Assembly (NCBI RefSeq): GCF_947072475.1
Contig: NZ_CAMTIA010000006.1
Location: 29,798-93,797, forward strand
Length of the DNA: 64,000 nucleotides
Source of the DNA: an uncultured Deefgea sp.
Lineage (GTDB): Bacteria > Pseudomonadota > Gammaproteobacteria > Burkholderiales > Chitinibacteraceae
Direction: 5' to 3'
Part shown: in pieces, positions 20,541-33,967 of the stretch
Numbering within the stretch: the stretch's first letter is position 1
Layout of the letters: each line of letters starts with the position of its first letter
Notes under the pieces: generated by a model
The model's input: the letters and a program-made list of their open reading frames with translations, nothing else
The model's database searches: none
What the model was told of the DNA's origin: nothing
Program-made: the position numbers and the translations under genes

Positions 20541-22222
20541 CGCTCATCTTTACCTGAAGCCCAAATCGCAAACATCAGCCACATGGCATTCACCAAAGCC
20601 ACGATAAAACCCAAAAATCCCAACAATGGCATACCAAATAAAGTCGGGCCGGTTTTAATCGTCATGGCAATCGACGAACCAATAATCAAGGCCCCAGTCA
20701 CAATGCCCATGGTTAAGCGATTGGCACTTTTAGCCAGTAAACTGCCAAAACGATCCAAGCGCTTTAAATCCAAATCGACCTTCAAACTCCCGCGCCTCGC
20801 TTGCTTGATCAATTTACCAATATCACTGGGCAAACCGGACAACACACTGAAGGCTTCAAACACATTGTCTTTGCCGGTTTTAAGCCAAGCTTTAGGACTC
20901 AAGCGCTCAAGAATGACTTCTTTTACAAAAGGCGTCAGATGCGGCACCATTTTAAAATCCGGATCAAGCTGCCGTCCCAAGCCTTCCAAGGTGATCAGCG
21001 CCTTAAACAGCAGCGTCAAATCCGATGGCAATGTGATTTCATGGTCGCGCATAATGACGGCAACATCGTTGAGCATATGCCCAAAAGGAACGTCTTTTAG
21101 CGGTAGATTTTCGTAATTAAACATAAAATCGGCAATATCACTGGCCAATTTAGTTTCATCCACTAAGGTGTCACCCGTCCACTCCAGCAACACATTCAAA
21201 ATGCCGTGCTCATCACGCTGAGCTAATGCCGCCAATAAATCGACGATTTGATCGCGTCGTGGCCGAGGCAATCGCCCCACCATGCCAAAGTCTAAAAAGG
21301 CAATCCGGTTGCCCGGCAAATACTTCACATTCCCCGGGTGCGGGTCCGCATGAAAATAGCCATCAATCAGCACCATTTTGAGTACCGCATCCGCGCCACG
21401 TGCCGCCAATATGGTTCGATCCATACCCGCAGCATCGACCGCAGCTAAATCATTGCCCGCAATGCCGCCAATATAGCTTTGCACGTTCAAGCTCTCGCCA
21501 GTCCATTGCCACCAAATGCGCGGAATTTCAATATCGTCATGCCCAGCAAAATTTTGTACGAAGCGCTCTAAATTGCGCGCTTCAGTCGACAAATTAAGCT
21601 CTCGACGAATTGACTTGGCAAACTCATCGACAATGCGCACCGGCTGATAGCGGCGCAAATCAGGAAATTCAAATTCGGCCAAACTGGCGACATGCCGCAA
21701 AATACGTAAATCGGCCTCAATTTTGGCGATAATCCCTGGGCGACGGATTTTAAGCACCACCTCAGTGCCATCTTGCAATTGCGCTCGATGCACTTGGGCA
21801 ATCGATGCCGAGCCGACCGGGATAGGATCTAAAGCCTTAAAAATCACATGCGGATCATCGCCTAATAATTGCTGTAATTCGGGCAATAAAACGGCAAAAT
21901 CCAAAGGCGGCACTTCACTTTGTAGTTTTTCAAATTCAGCAATCCAATCCGGGGTAAACATATCCACCCGAGTGGCCAAAACCTGCCCCAATTTGATGAA
22001 TGTCGGCCCCAATTGCTCTAATGCTTTTCGCACCCGTACGGCAGGCTCTAACAACTCAACTTCATGCTCGCCGGGCAAATGCAAAGCATCACTAGCGCGT
22101 TCTATGCCTTTGTTCAAGCCTAATTTTTGCACCAAATTGCCAAGACCATAGCGAATTAAAATCGCTACAATCTCCCTCACTCGAGGTAAATCTCTGACAA
22201 CAGTGAACGTTTCTTTCAGCAT
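20537..22222 (-). CDS. AarF/ABC1/UbiB-family atypical kinase
   Basis: 561 aa; KLGQVLATRVDMFTPDWIAEFEKLQSEVPP, GSASIAQVHRAQLQDG, GYFHADPHPGN, FLDFGMVG; C-terminal TM region. Confidence 0.93.
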   Translation of the reverse strand: MLKETFTVVRDLPRVREIVAILIRYGLGNLVQKLGLNKGIERASDALHLPGEHEVELLEPAVRVRKALEQLGPTFIKLGQVLATRVDMFTPDWIAEFEKLQSEVPPLDFAVLLPELQQLLGDDPHVIFKALDPIPVGSASIAQVHRAQLQDGTEVVLKIRRPGIIAKIEADLRILRHVASLAEFEFPDLRRYQPVRIVDEFAKSIRRELNLSTEARNLERFVQNFAGHDDIEIPRIWWQWTGESLNVQSYIGGIAGNDLAAVDAAGMDRTILAARGADAVLKMVLIDGYFHADPHPGNVKYLPGNRIAFLDFGMVGRLPRPRRDQIVDLLAALAQRDEHGILNVLLEWTGDTLVDETKLASDIADFMFNYENLPLKDVPFGHMLNDVAVIMRDHEITLPSDLTLLFKALITLEGLGRQLDPDFKMVPHLTPFVKEVILERLSPKAWLKTGKDNVFEAFSVLSGLPSDIGKLIKQARRGSLKVDLDLKRLDRFGSLLAKSANRLTMGIVTGALIIGSSIAMTIKTGPTLFGMPLLGFLGFIVALVNAMWLMFAIWASGKDER

Positions 22223-22315
22223 TAAGTCTTATTTCCTTAAATCAAACCAATAAAATTCGGAATTTTTCAATTTTATGCTTTACAGCCCGATTGCACATCC
22301 GTACAGTTCCTGCCC

Positions 22316-23281
22316 ATGAAATGGATCATCATTCTAACCACACTTTTAAGCTTGAGCGCACAATCTGTCTATGCCGACGAGGAAATGCCGATTGGCGAAG
22401 TTGCGACCCCAAGTAGCTGGGGCAGCAAGCCTAGCGGCAATTCGGCGAGCAAGGCGAAGCGCAACAAAAAACCCACCGACAAACTGACAGAAAAACAAGC
22501 TGACTATACACCGGCTCAGGATTTACTTTTGTCGGCGATGAGCTTAATTGGCGTGAAATACACTTGGGGCGGCAACACCCCAGAGTCCGGACTCGATTGC
22601 AGCGGATTTATTCGCTATGTATTTCAAAATTCGATGAATTTAACCTTGCCGCGCACCGCCTTTGAAATGGCGCAAAAAGGCAAAACCATTGATAAAGCAG
22701 AATTAAAACCGGGCGATTTGGTTTTTTTCAATACCTTAGGCAGAACGTTCTCTCACGTTGGCATTTATCTGGGTGACAATCGATTCATTCATTCACCCCG
22801 TGCAGGGCGCAGCGTTGAAGTGGCCAATATGGGCATTAACTATTGGACCTCGCGCTTTACCGGTGCGCGGCGAATGGCCGATGGCGGCAATACAGAGGGC
22901 TTAAACGTCAACGCCATGCTGGCTGCCAGCAGCAATGAAAACAAACGCAGCGCCGTAGCAACGACCGCAGTCAGCAGTGGCAGCAAGCGGGTGTGTAAAA
23001 AAGTGGTGACCGGCAAAGGTAAGAATAGAAAAACAGTGACGCAATGCTCAACGGTTAGCAGTAAGCCAAGTACGGCACAAGTTCGTACGACAAAAGCACA
23101 AAAAAGCACCGTTACCAGCCGAAAAACCAGTAGCAAAAAAGTAACCGCAACTAAAAAAGTGACGACGGCAAAAAAAACCACCAGCAAAACCACCAACAAA
23201 ACCGCCACTAAAACACCGCGTAAAGCCGTCGCTAAAACCAGTACGGCCAAACCGAAAACAAGCAGTCAAAATAAAAAATAA
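22316..23281 (+). CDS. NlpC/P60 (C40) peptidase with long Lys/Thr/Ser-rich C-terminal tail
   Basis: Signal peptide; YTWGGNTPESGLDCSGFIRYVFQ catalytic Cys region, GDLVFFNTLGRTFSHVGIYLGDNRFIHSP; ~100 aa basic tail. Confidence 0.9.
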   Translation: MKWIIILTTLLSLSAQSVYADEEMPIGEVATPSSWGSKPSGNSASKAKRNKKPTDKLTEKQADYTPAQDLLLSAMSLIGVKYTWGGNTPESGLDCSGFIRYVFQNSMNLTLPRTAFEMAQKGKTIDKAELKPGDLVFFNTLGRTFSHVGIYLGDNRFIHSPRAGRSVEVANMGINYWTSRFTGARRMADGGNTEGLNVNAMLAASSNENKRSAVATTAVSSGSKRVCKKVVTGKGKNRKTVTQCSTVSSKPSTAQVRTTKAQKSTVTSRKTSSKKVTATKKVTTAKKTTSKTTNKTATKTPRKAVAKTSTAKPKTSSQNKK

Positions 23282-23295
23282 TTCATTTCGCCCAC

Positions 23296-23327
23296 AAAAA
23301 AGCCATTCAAAACGAATGGCTTTTTTT
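23296..23327. terminator. Bidirectional terminator between nlpC/P60 and astE
   Basis: aaaaaagccattcaaaacgaatggcttttttt. Confidence 0.85.
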
Positions 23328-23339
23328 ATTTTTTTGCGT

Positions 23340-24350
23340 TTAAGCATCAAAATCTTTAGCGGGCACAATCACCAAGCCTGCTCGCAAACCCGGTGGCACA
23401 TCGGGATTCGGGAAAATAATCCGCGCGTTAGCTTCTTCAACAATAAATGCCTCACCCTGATCTTCCGCCAAAACCAAACCTTGCGCTAAAGGCGTGAAGT
23501 TATCGGTTTTAGCATCAATGGCAAATTTAAAATCATTGGTTTTTTTAATCACTTCACGCGAAACACGGAATACTTGCACCTGTTCCGGCACGAGATCTGG
23601 CGTTGGTAACTCGCCTTGAATTAATTGCTGCAAATAGCTCGCCATTTTAGATAAATCGATTTGCTGATTTTCGCCAAATGGACGCGCACTGCCCAATTCA
23701 ATGGTAAATGCCGCAGCATTACAATGTCGGCTGGAAAAAAACGAGAAGGTACTCGATACCGTCGATTGCAATAACACCGTATCGACCCCCGCCAATGACA
23801 AACGCGCGATTTCAACCCTAGAGAAAGCATTGCCCGGCTTAGGCAGCGGATAAATTGCGAATTTTTCAATCAAAGAGCCATGAATTGCGGTATGTAAATC
23901 GTAATGAAAGCGTGGCTTTTTGGCTGGCGCATTAGCTTGAAAAAACCGCATGATATGCATTTCTAGCATGGCGGCGCGTCTTTTTTCTACGCCATCTTCA
24001 ACTTCGGGCGTACGAGAAAAGAGTCGATTCATGTCTTCTTCAACAAACCGACAACCTGATCGCAACGCCGCCACATTGCCAAAAATAAACAGCACGCGCG
24101 CGCGCACTTTAATCGCCCCCAACATGATTTGCTCAATCAATTGGTCGACCAATTCAACCGGCGCAGTCTCATTGCCATGAATGCCGCAAGAAATCACCAG
24201 ATCTAATGCCGTGTTGTCGATGTCTTGCGGCTCAAAGCGAATCACCCCCTCATCCATAACCTGTACGCCAGCCCCAGTTGGCAAGCAGTACGGCAAGGCG
24301 ATGGCGGTATTTCCTGATAATGTTTCTTGTAAAAAACGACTCATTTGCAC
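23340..24350 (-). CDS. astE: Succinylglutamate desuccinylase
   Basis: 336 aa; LDLVISCGIHGNETAPVELVDQL, FHYDLHTAIHGS; adjacent to astB. Confidence 0.93.
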   Translation of the reverse strand: MQMSRFLQETLSGNTAIALPYCLPTGAGVQVMDEGVIRFEPQDIDNTALDLVISCGIHGNETAPVELVDQLIEQIMLGAIKVRARVLFIFGNVAALRSGCRFVEEDMNRLFSRTPEVEDGVEKRRAAMLEMHIMRFFQANAPAKKPRFHYDLHTAIHGSLIEKFAIYPLPKPGNAFSRVEIARLSLAGVDTVLLQSTVSSTFSFFSSRHCNAAAFTIELGSARPFGENQQIDLSKMASYLQQLIQGELPTPDLVPEQVQVFRVSREVIKKTNDFKFAIDAKTDNFTPLAQGLVLAEDQGEAFIVEEANARIIFPNPDVPPGLRAGLVIVPAKDFDA

Positions 24351-24416
24351 TTAACCCAAGGGAAACCGATAATGGTGAGCTAATTTTAGCAGGATCAGCC
24401 CATGACACGGGCGTTC

Positions 24417-28268
<3,852 letters not shown>

Positions 28269-28367
28269 CTAAAAATGGAATATAACCAATGTAGCAAAGT
28301 GTTGAAAAACCGCGTATCGGTACTATCCCCATTGAATCCTTAAGCGGAGTAAGCACTCACTGATGGT

Positions 28368-28865
28368 CTACATCAAGGTGCGCGCCCCTTCAAAGCGCGG
28401 AGCAAAGTAAACATTTTTTAGTGATTCAATCCGAACTCGACCATTACTGGACGGCGCATGAATAAATTTTTCATCGCCAAGATAGATACCAACGTGTGAA
28501 AAAGAACGATCGGTGGTTTTAAAAAACACCAAATCACCCGCCCGCATTTCAGACTGACTCACCGGCCTTGCGGCGGCTGCCATGGCCGCAGCGGTACGTG
28601 GCAGCGTAACACCGAGGGCGTTTTTATACACCAGCAAGACCAAGCCGCTGCAATCTAAACCCGCTTCTGGATTGGTGCCGCCAAACTGGTATTGCGTTTC
28701 GAGTAAGCCCAGGGCATACATCACCACTTCGCGCCCTGCCCCTTCCACTTGAATATTAGCCAGCGAGGGTATTGGCTTGGCAGGCTTATGTTTCGCTGGT
28801 TTGGTGGAGGTACACCCAGTTAGTATAAAAAACCCACAGAGTAAAGAGATCGCAAATTTAATCAT
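28368..28865 (-). CDS. NlpC/P60 (C40) peptidase lipoprotein
   Basis: MIKFAISLLCGFFILTGCTSTKPAK lipobox; YQFGGTNPEAGLDCSGLVLLVYKNALGVTLPRTAA; DRSFSHVGIYLGDEKFIHAPS. Confidence 0.92.
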   Translation of the reverse strand: MIKFAISLLCGFFILTGCTSTKPAKHKPAKPIPSLANIQVEGAGREVVMYALGLLETQYQFGGTNPEAGLDCSGLVLLVYKNALGVTLPRTAAAMAAAARPVSQSEMRAGDLVFFKTTDRSFSHVGIYLGDEKFIHAPSSNGRVRIESLKNVYFAPRFEGARTLM

Positions 28866-29859
28866 CCACGAGCACTCGAACATGTTCTGTCACACTGCGC
28901 GCCAACGCCGATAAATCATAGCCACCTTCGAGCATCGACACGATGCGCTGCTCACTGTAGCGCGCCGCGACTTTCATTAACTGCTGCGTCACCCAAGCAT
29001 AATCGGCCTCAACCAAGCCCATCGAGCCCATTTCATCCTCCAGATGCGCATCAAAACCGGCCGAGATCAAAATCAATTGCGGCTTAAATTCGTTGAGTAA
29101 GGGTAACCATTGCTGGGTGACCACTTCACGAAACTCGGCACTTTTGGTCGCTCGTGGCATCGCAATATTGTGCATATTCTCCGCCATCGGCACATCCCCT
29201 GAATAAGGGAAAAACGGATGCTGAAAAATACTCACCATCAAAGCGCGAGGTTCATCCCATAAGCAGTCTTCAGTCCCATTGCCATGGTGCACATCAAAAT
29301 CCACAATGGCCACCCGCTCTAAGCCATACACGGCCATCGCGTGCTTGGCGGCAATCGCGACATTACTTAAAAAACAAAACCCAAAAGCTTTTTCTTTTTC
29401 TGCATGATGCCCCGGTGGACGAATCGCACAAAAGGCGTTTTGCGCCTTGCCTTGCATCACCAAATCCACCGCTTGAATCCCGGCGCCAGCGCCATGATAA
29501 GCCGCATTGATCGTGTAAGGATTTAACACCGTATCGGGCTCTAAATGCACATGCCCTTGCGCGGGACTGGCAACGGCCAAACGATCTAAATAGGCCGCCG
29601 GATGCACCCGCAACAACTGCTCACGCGTCGCTGCTTGCGCTGTCACATGCAATAAATAATCCCAAATACCCGCAGAGATCAAGCGATCTTGAATCGCCGC
29701 CAATCGCTCAGGACATTCAGGATGACCTTGCCCCATTTCATGCATCACACACGATGGATGACTAATATATGCCGTTGCACCACAGGAACCGACCACAGAA
29801 ATTGCCCCTTGTTGACTATATTCATCTTGCTTTTTATATGAAAAACAAATGCTGATCAC
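28858..29859 (-). CDS. Histone deacetylase-family protein (class II-like deacetylase)
   Basis: GHPECPERLAAIQDRL, AIRPPGHHAEKEKAFGFCFLSNVAIAA, VAIVDFDVHHGNGTEDCLW, LISAGFDAHLEDEMG. True start may be internal. Confidence 0.92.
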   Translation of the reverse strand: MISICFSYKKQDEYSQQGAISVVGSCGATAYISHPSCVMHEMGQGHPECPERLAAIQDRLISAGIWDYLLHVTAQAATREQLLRVHPAAYLDRLAVASPAQGHVHLEPDTVLNPYTINAAYHGAGAGIQAVDLVMQGKAQNAFCAIRPPGHHAEKEKAFGFCFLSNVAIAAKHAMAVYGLERVAIVDFDVHHGNGTEDCLWDEPRALMVSIFQHPFFPYSGDVPMAENMHNIAMPRATKSAEFREVVTQQWLPLLNEFKPQLILISAGFDAHLEDEMGSMGLVEADYAWVTQQLMKVAARYSEQRIVSMLEGGYDLSALARSVTEHVRVLVDD

Positions 29860-30077
29860 ATCGATCTATGTTTGCTCAACATGTTCTTTATCGTCGATTC
29901 TGCACCATCAAGAAAACTTGCGACGTTCTTAATCTTTGCATTATTTCTTACTCGCCTCAAAACCCGTCTTGAGATCAAACATTTTCGGTCCACCTAGTAC
30001 GATACCTTCTGACTTAGCGCTTGCTCAATAGACCGATTTATTGTTAAGTTTACGCTGCACAGCATAAGAGGGAAAGA

Positions 30078-31013
30078 ATGTCGCCACCAACACCGCACAG
30101 CCTGTTGCAGCAGCTCCACGCTGCAGAACAGCAATTGAATCAAATTATCGTTGGCAAACCCCAAGCGATTCGACTCGCATTAGCGTGTGTTTTGGCCCAA
30201 GGCCACTTATTGATTGAAGACATTCCTGGCGTTGGAAAAACCACCTTAGCCCATGCTTTAGCGCAGGTTTTGGGCTTGGCATTTGCACGCATTCAATTTA
30301 CCAGTGACTTACTGCCGGCTGATTTACTCGGCGTCTCAGTGTACGAGCGCAATGAAGCACGCTTTCATTTTCATCCCGGCCCGATTTTTACTCAAGTCTT
30401 GCTGGCCGATGAAATCAACCGCGCCACGGCCAAAACGCAATCTGCCTTACTCGAAGCCATGGCAGAACGCCAAGTTACGCTCGACGGGCAAACGCATTCA
30501 TTACCTGCACCTTTCTTTGTGATTGCAACACAAAATCCACAACAGCAAATCGGGACTTTCCCTTTACCTGAGTCGCAACTGGATCGATTTTTGTTACGTA
30601 TTGAACTAGGCTACCCTAGTCCCGCCGCCGAACGCGCCTTACTCGAAGGCACAGATCGGCAGGTGTTACTTCAGCAAACCAGCCCACTGCTAGATACTCA
30701 ACACCTCATCGCAGCACAAACGGCGATACAGCAACTCACACTCTCACCAGCACTGCTCGATTATGTTCAAGCACTGATTGCACACACCCGACGCGACACG
30801 CAATTTGTATATGGCCTATCACCGCGAGCGGCTTTAGGCTTAGTTCATGCCAGCAAAGCTTGGGCATGGCTCAATGGACGCAATATGGTGCTGCCCGATG
30901 ATGTACAACACGTTTTTGTCGCCGTAGCTGGCCATCGTTTAATCTCGAAACACAGCCATCGCAATGACTTTGCCGCGGCTCAGCAAATCTTGACGCAGGT
31001 CGCCATTCCTTGA
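30078..31013 (+). CDS. MoxR-family AAA+ ATPase
   Basis: 311 aa; LIEDIPGVGKTTLAHALAQVLG, LLADEINRATAKTQSALLEAMAERQVT. Confidence 0.95.
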   Translation: MSPPTPHSLLQQLHAAEQQLNQIIVGKPQAIRLALACVLAQGHLLIEDIPGVGKTTLAHALAQVLGLAFARIQFTSDLLPADLLGVSVYERNEARFHFHPGPIFTQVLLADEINRATAKTQSALLEAMAERQVTLDGQTHSLPAPFFVIATQNPQQQIGTFPLPESQLDRFLLRIELGYPSPAAERALLEGTDRQVLLQQTSPLLDTQHLIAAQTAIQQLTLSPALLDYVQALIAHTRRDTQFVYGLSPRAALGLVHASKAWAWLNGRNMVLPDDVQHVFVAVAGHRLISKHSHRNDFAAAQQILTQVAIP

Positions 31014-31975
31014 TTAAATCCACGATCAATAAGCCATGGCAGCGCTGGATCAATCGCCGTCACCCAGCGCGCAGTGGTCCACAAGCTATTCGCCATCAGC
31101 AACTCTATATCTTGCCGACGCGCTATGGCTTCGCTTACAGCATCATGGTACTGACACTGCTCGTTGGGGCGTTAAACTACCAATTAAACTTAGGTTTACT
31201 GTTTGCCTTTTTGCTGATTGGCATTGGCCAAACCGTCATGTTTAAATCGTATGCCAATCTACTTGGCCTGCGCTTAGAGGCACTCCCAATCTCTGCCGTT
31301 TTTGCTGGTGAACACGCGGCGGTGTTAATTCATATTGAAAATACAAAAAATATCTCGCGCAGCCAATTGCAAGTCTCTTGCCGCCACAGCCCCATCGCTT
31401 GGCTGGCAAACTTGCTACCTTGGGAGACACAAGACGTCACTTTACGGCTGCCATGCCCACAACGCGGTGCAGTTTCTTTACCGCGTTTACGACTGGAATC
31501 AACGCAACCGATGGCCTTGTTTTGTTGCTGGAGCTACCTAAACAGCCCGCAATCACTATGGGTTTATCCCGCACCGGAACAAAACCCACCGCCACCGCCC
31601 ATCGGACGCGGCCCATCGATTGGACCAACGCTGTCTAGCAGCAATGGCCAAGATGAATTTAATGGTTTGCGTTTATTTCAACGCGGCGACGCCAAGCATG
31701 CCATTGCATGGAAACACAGTGCGCATGGCGAGCAACTGCTGGTAAAGCAGTTTCAATCCCCAGCTGGACAAAGCATTTATTTTCACTGGGCGGATGTGCA
31801 AGGTTTAGCGCTTGAACACGCTTTAAGTCGGTTGTGCGCTTGGATTTTAGCCGCCCACGCGCGTGAGCAAGCTTATGGGCTTGAGCTGCCCAATGCACAC
31901 TTTGCCCCTGCATCTGGCGCAATCCATCAGCAACGCTGCCTCATGGCACTCGCGCAATTTACCCCTACAAGATGA
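31010..31975 (+). CDS. DUF58 domain membrane protein
   Basis: 321 aa, two N-terminal TMs, GQDEFNGLRLFQRGDAKHAIAWKHSAHGEQLLVKQF; between moxR and tgpA. Confidence 0.88.
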   Translation: MIKSTINKPWQRWINRRHPARSGPQAIRHQQLYILPTRYGFAYSIMVLTLLVGALNYQLNLGLLFAFLLIGIGQTVMFKSYANLLGLRLEALPISAVFAGEHAAVLIHIENTKNISRSQLQVSCRHSPIAWLANLLPWETQDVTLRLPCPQRGAVSLPRLRLESTQPMALFCCWSYLNSPQSLWVYPAPEQNPPPPPIGRGPSIGPTLSSSNGQDEFNGLRLFQRGDAKHAIAWKHSAHGEQLLVKQFQSPAGQSIYFHWADVQGLALEHALSRLCAWILAAHAREQAYGLELPNAHFAPASGAIHQQRCLMALAQFTPTR

Positions 31976-33909
31976 GTATGAGCCGTCAACTGAGTCCTCA
32001 AGAACAACAGCAACTTGGCGTGCTGATGCTTTTGGTTTGCCTGCCGCATCTCATGATGCAAACCCCTTGGTTATCCGGTTTGCTAGGCTTGCTACTACTG
32101 ACTTATTGTGGCTTACGCCCCCAATGGCGCACGCAAATCCCGCGCCACTTTAGTTTATTATTGGCGACCCTCAGTTTGCTACTCGTGAATCAAGTCCATC
32201 AAACCCTGATTGGGCGCGAAGCTGGGGTGGCCGTATTGATTGCGCTATGTATCAGCAAACTGTATGAAACACGCTCAGTTCGCGATGCGCATGCCATGCT
32301 ATTGCTGGCCTTTTTTGCGACAGGGATCAGCTTTTTACATGGGCAAGCGCCTTGGCAAGCGGCGTTGGCTGGCTTGGCCTTAGTCGCAACCGTTTGCATT
32401 GCACTGCGTTTAGAAAACAAGGTACTAACCCTAGGTATATCCATCAAGACAGCAATCAAAATCTGTTTGCAAGCAATACCCCTTGCTATTTTATTATTTA
32501 TTTTATTTCCTCGACTACCAGCACCGCTTTGGAGTTTACCCAACGAGACCGCCGCTCGCACGGGTCTATCTGGGGACAAAATGTCGCCGGGCAGCTTAAA
32601 TCAATTAATCCAAGATGATCGCATCGCCTTTCGTGCGCAATTTAACGGCATGGCACCGCGTCAAACTCAGCTGTATTGGCGTGGCCCAGTGTTCGATCAA
32701 TTCGATGGCCAATCTTGGCTACCTGCAACAGCACATTCGAGCAACCCACCGCCAATCATCGCACGCGGCCCGCAAGTCAACTACAGCATCACCTTGGAGC
32801 CACACCAACAAAACTGGTTACTGGCACTAGATCTACCCACTCAGTTCCCACAATCGGCGATGCTGAACTCACAATTGCAATTAATCCAACGCAGCCCAAT
32901 CAGTCAAAGACTGCGCTACACCGCCAGTAGCACCTTACACTGGCAAACCTTGGGTAACGCTGACACTGCAGCGGCACTGCAACTACCGCCTTCTCTGAAC
33001 CCAAAAACAGTCTCCCTCGCGCAAAGCTGGCAACAACAAGCACCTGCACAACGCGTTCAATCGGGCTTGCAATGGCTAAAGACCCAGCATTTCAGTTACA
33101 CACTAACCCCACCATTGCTAGAAAAAAAAGACCGCATTGATGAATTTTTATTTGAATCAAAACAGGGCTATTGCGAGCATTACGCCAGTGCGTTCGCCGT
33201 GCTGATGCGGGCCGCCAACGTGCCTGCGCGTATTGTTACCGGTTACCAAGGTGGCCAGTTTAATCCCAATGGCAATTACTACATGATTCGACAAGCCGAT
33301 GCCCACGCTTGGGTTGAGGTTTGGCTGCCAGAGCAAGGCTGGCAGCGCGTCGATCCGACCTTTGTGGTTTCGCCAACACGCATCGAAAATGGCTTCGAAA
33401 ACAGCTTTGCATCTCGCTTGCAAAATGATGCACTGCCCAGCCTATTGAGTCGCAACGCGACATTCATTAAAGCCATGCGACTGCAGCTTGATGCGTGGGT
33501 GAATCATTGGAATCAGTGGGTGATTGCATACGATAGTCAGCGTCAACTGAATTTACTCCAGCGGCTAGGCATTAATGACTTTTTGTCTTGGCGATTTTTA
33601 CTCTATTTATGCGGTGGATTACTACTTATTCTTGGTGGGTTTTTAGTTTATTTTTTACATCGCAACCCAGCGCAACCGACCGACATGGCCAGTCAATTAT
33701 TTGCGCGCTACTGCAAAAAATTACACCGCTATCAGCTTTACCAAGCACCGCATGAAACCGCCAGCCAGTTTGCCGTGCGCTGCCAAATAGCACAGCCCGA
33801 ATTGGCGGCCAGCATGATTGAGATCACCAATCTCTATTTGGCGGCACGTTATGCCCAAGACAGCAGCGCATTAGCGCAATTAAAAATCGCCATTAAACGT
33901 TTTGCTTAA
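31972..33909 (+). CDS. TgpA-type transglutaminase-like membrane protein (DUF3488)
   Basis: 645 aa multi-TM; KQGYCEHYASAFAVLMRAANVPARIVTGYQGGQFNPNGNYYMIRQADAHAWVEVWLPEQGWQRVDPT. Confidence 0.93.
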   Translation: MSMSRQLSPQEQQQLGVLMLLVCLPHLMMQTPWLSGLLGLLLLTYCGLRPQWRTQIPRHFSLLLATLSLLLVNQVHQTLIGREAGVAVLIALCISKLYETRSVRDAHAMLLLAFFATGISFLHGQAPWQAALAGLALVATVCIALRLENKVLTLGISIKTAIKICLQAIPLAILLFILFPRLPAPLWSLPNETAARTGLSGDKMSPGSLNQLIQDDRIAFRAQFNGMAPRQTQLYWRGPVFDQFDGQSWLPATAHSSNPPPIIARGPQVNYSITLEPHQQNWLLALDLPTQFPQSAMLNSQLQLIQRSPISQRLRYTASSTLHWQTLGNADTAAALQLPPSLNPKTVSLAQSWQQQAPAQRVQSGLQWLKTQHFSYTLTPPLLEKKDRIDEFLFESKQGYCEHYASAFAVLMRAANVPARIVTGYQGGQFNPNGNYYMIRQADAHAWVEVWLPEQGWQRVDPTFVVSPTRIENGFENSFASRLQNDALPSLLSRNATFIKAMRLQLDAWVNHWNQWVIAYDSQRQLNLLQRLGINDFLSWRFLLYLCGGLLLILGGFLVYFLHRNPAQPTDMASQLFARYCKKLHRYQLYQAPHETASQFAVRCQIAQPELAASMIEITNLYLAARYAQDSSALAQLKIAIKRFA

Positions 33910-33967
33910 TTCAAACAGATCGATTTATGATGGCCAAACCCTCATTCACTCATTCTCATTTAAAACT

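Noticed and set aside
22840-23250. - strand ORF (136 aa, Val/Leu/Phe-rich) over the nlpC/P60 tail
   Set aside because: Reverse complement of the Lys/Thr-rich tail; hydrophobicity is an artefact.
23050-23280. Short aaaaaac/accag-type repeats as a tandem repeat or CRISPR-like array
   Set aside because: Low-complexity Lys/Thr/Ser codons inside an ORF; no regular repeat/spacer structure.
30283-30522. Alternative-frame ORFs inside moxR, DUF58 and tgpA genes
   Set aside because: Fully contained in confident genes; random open frames.
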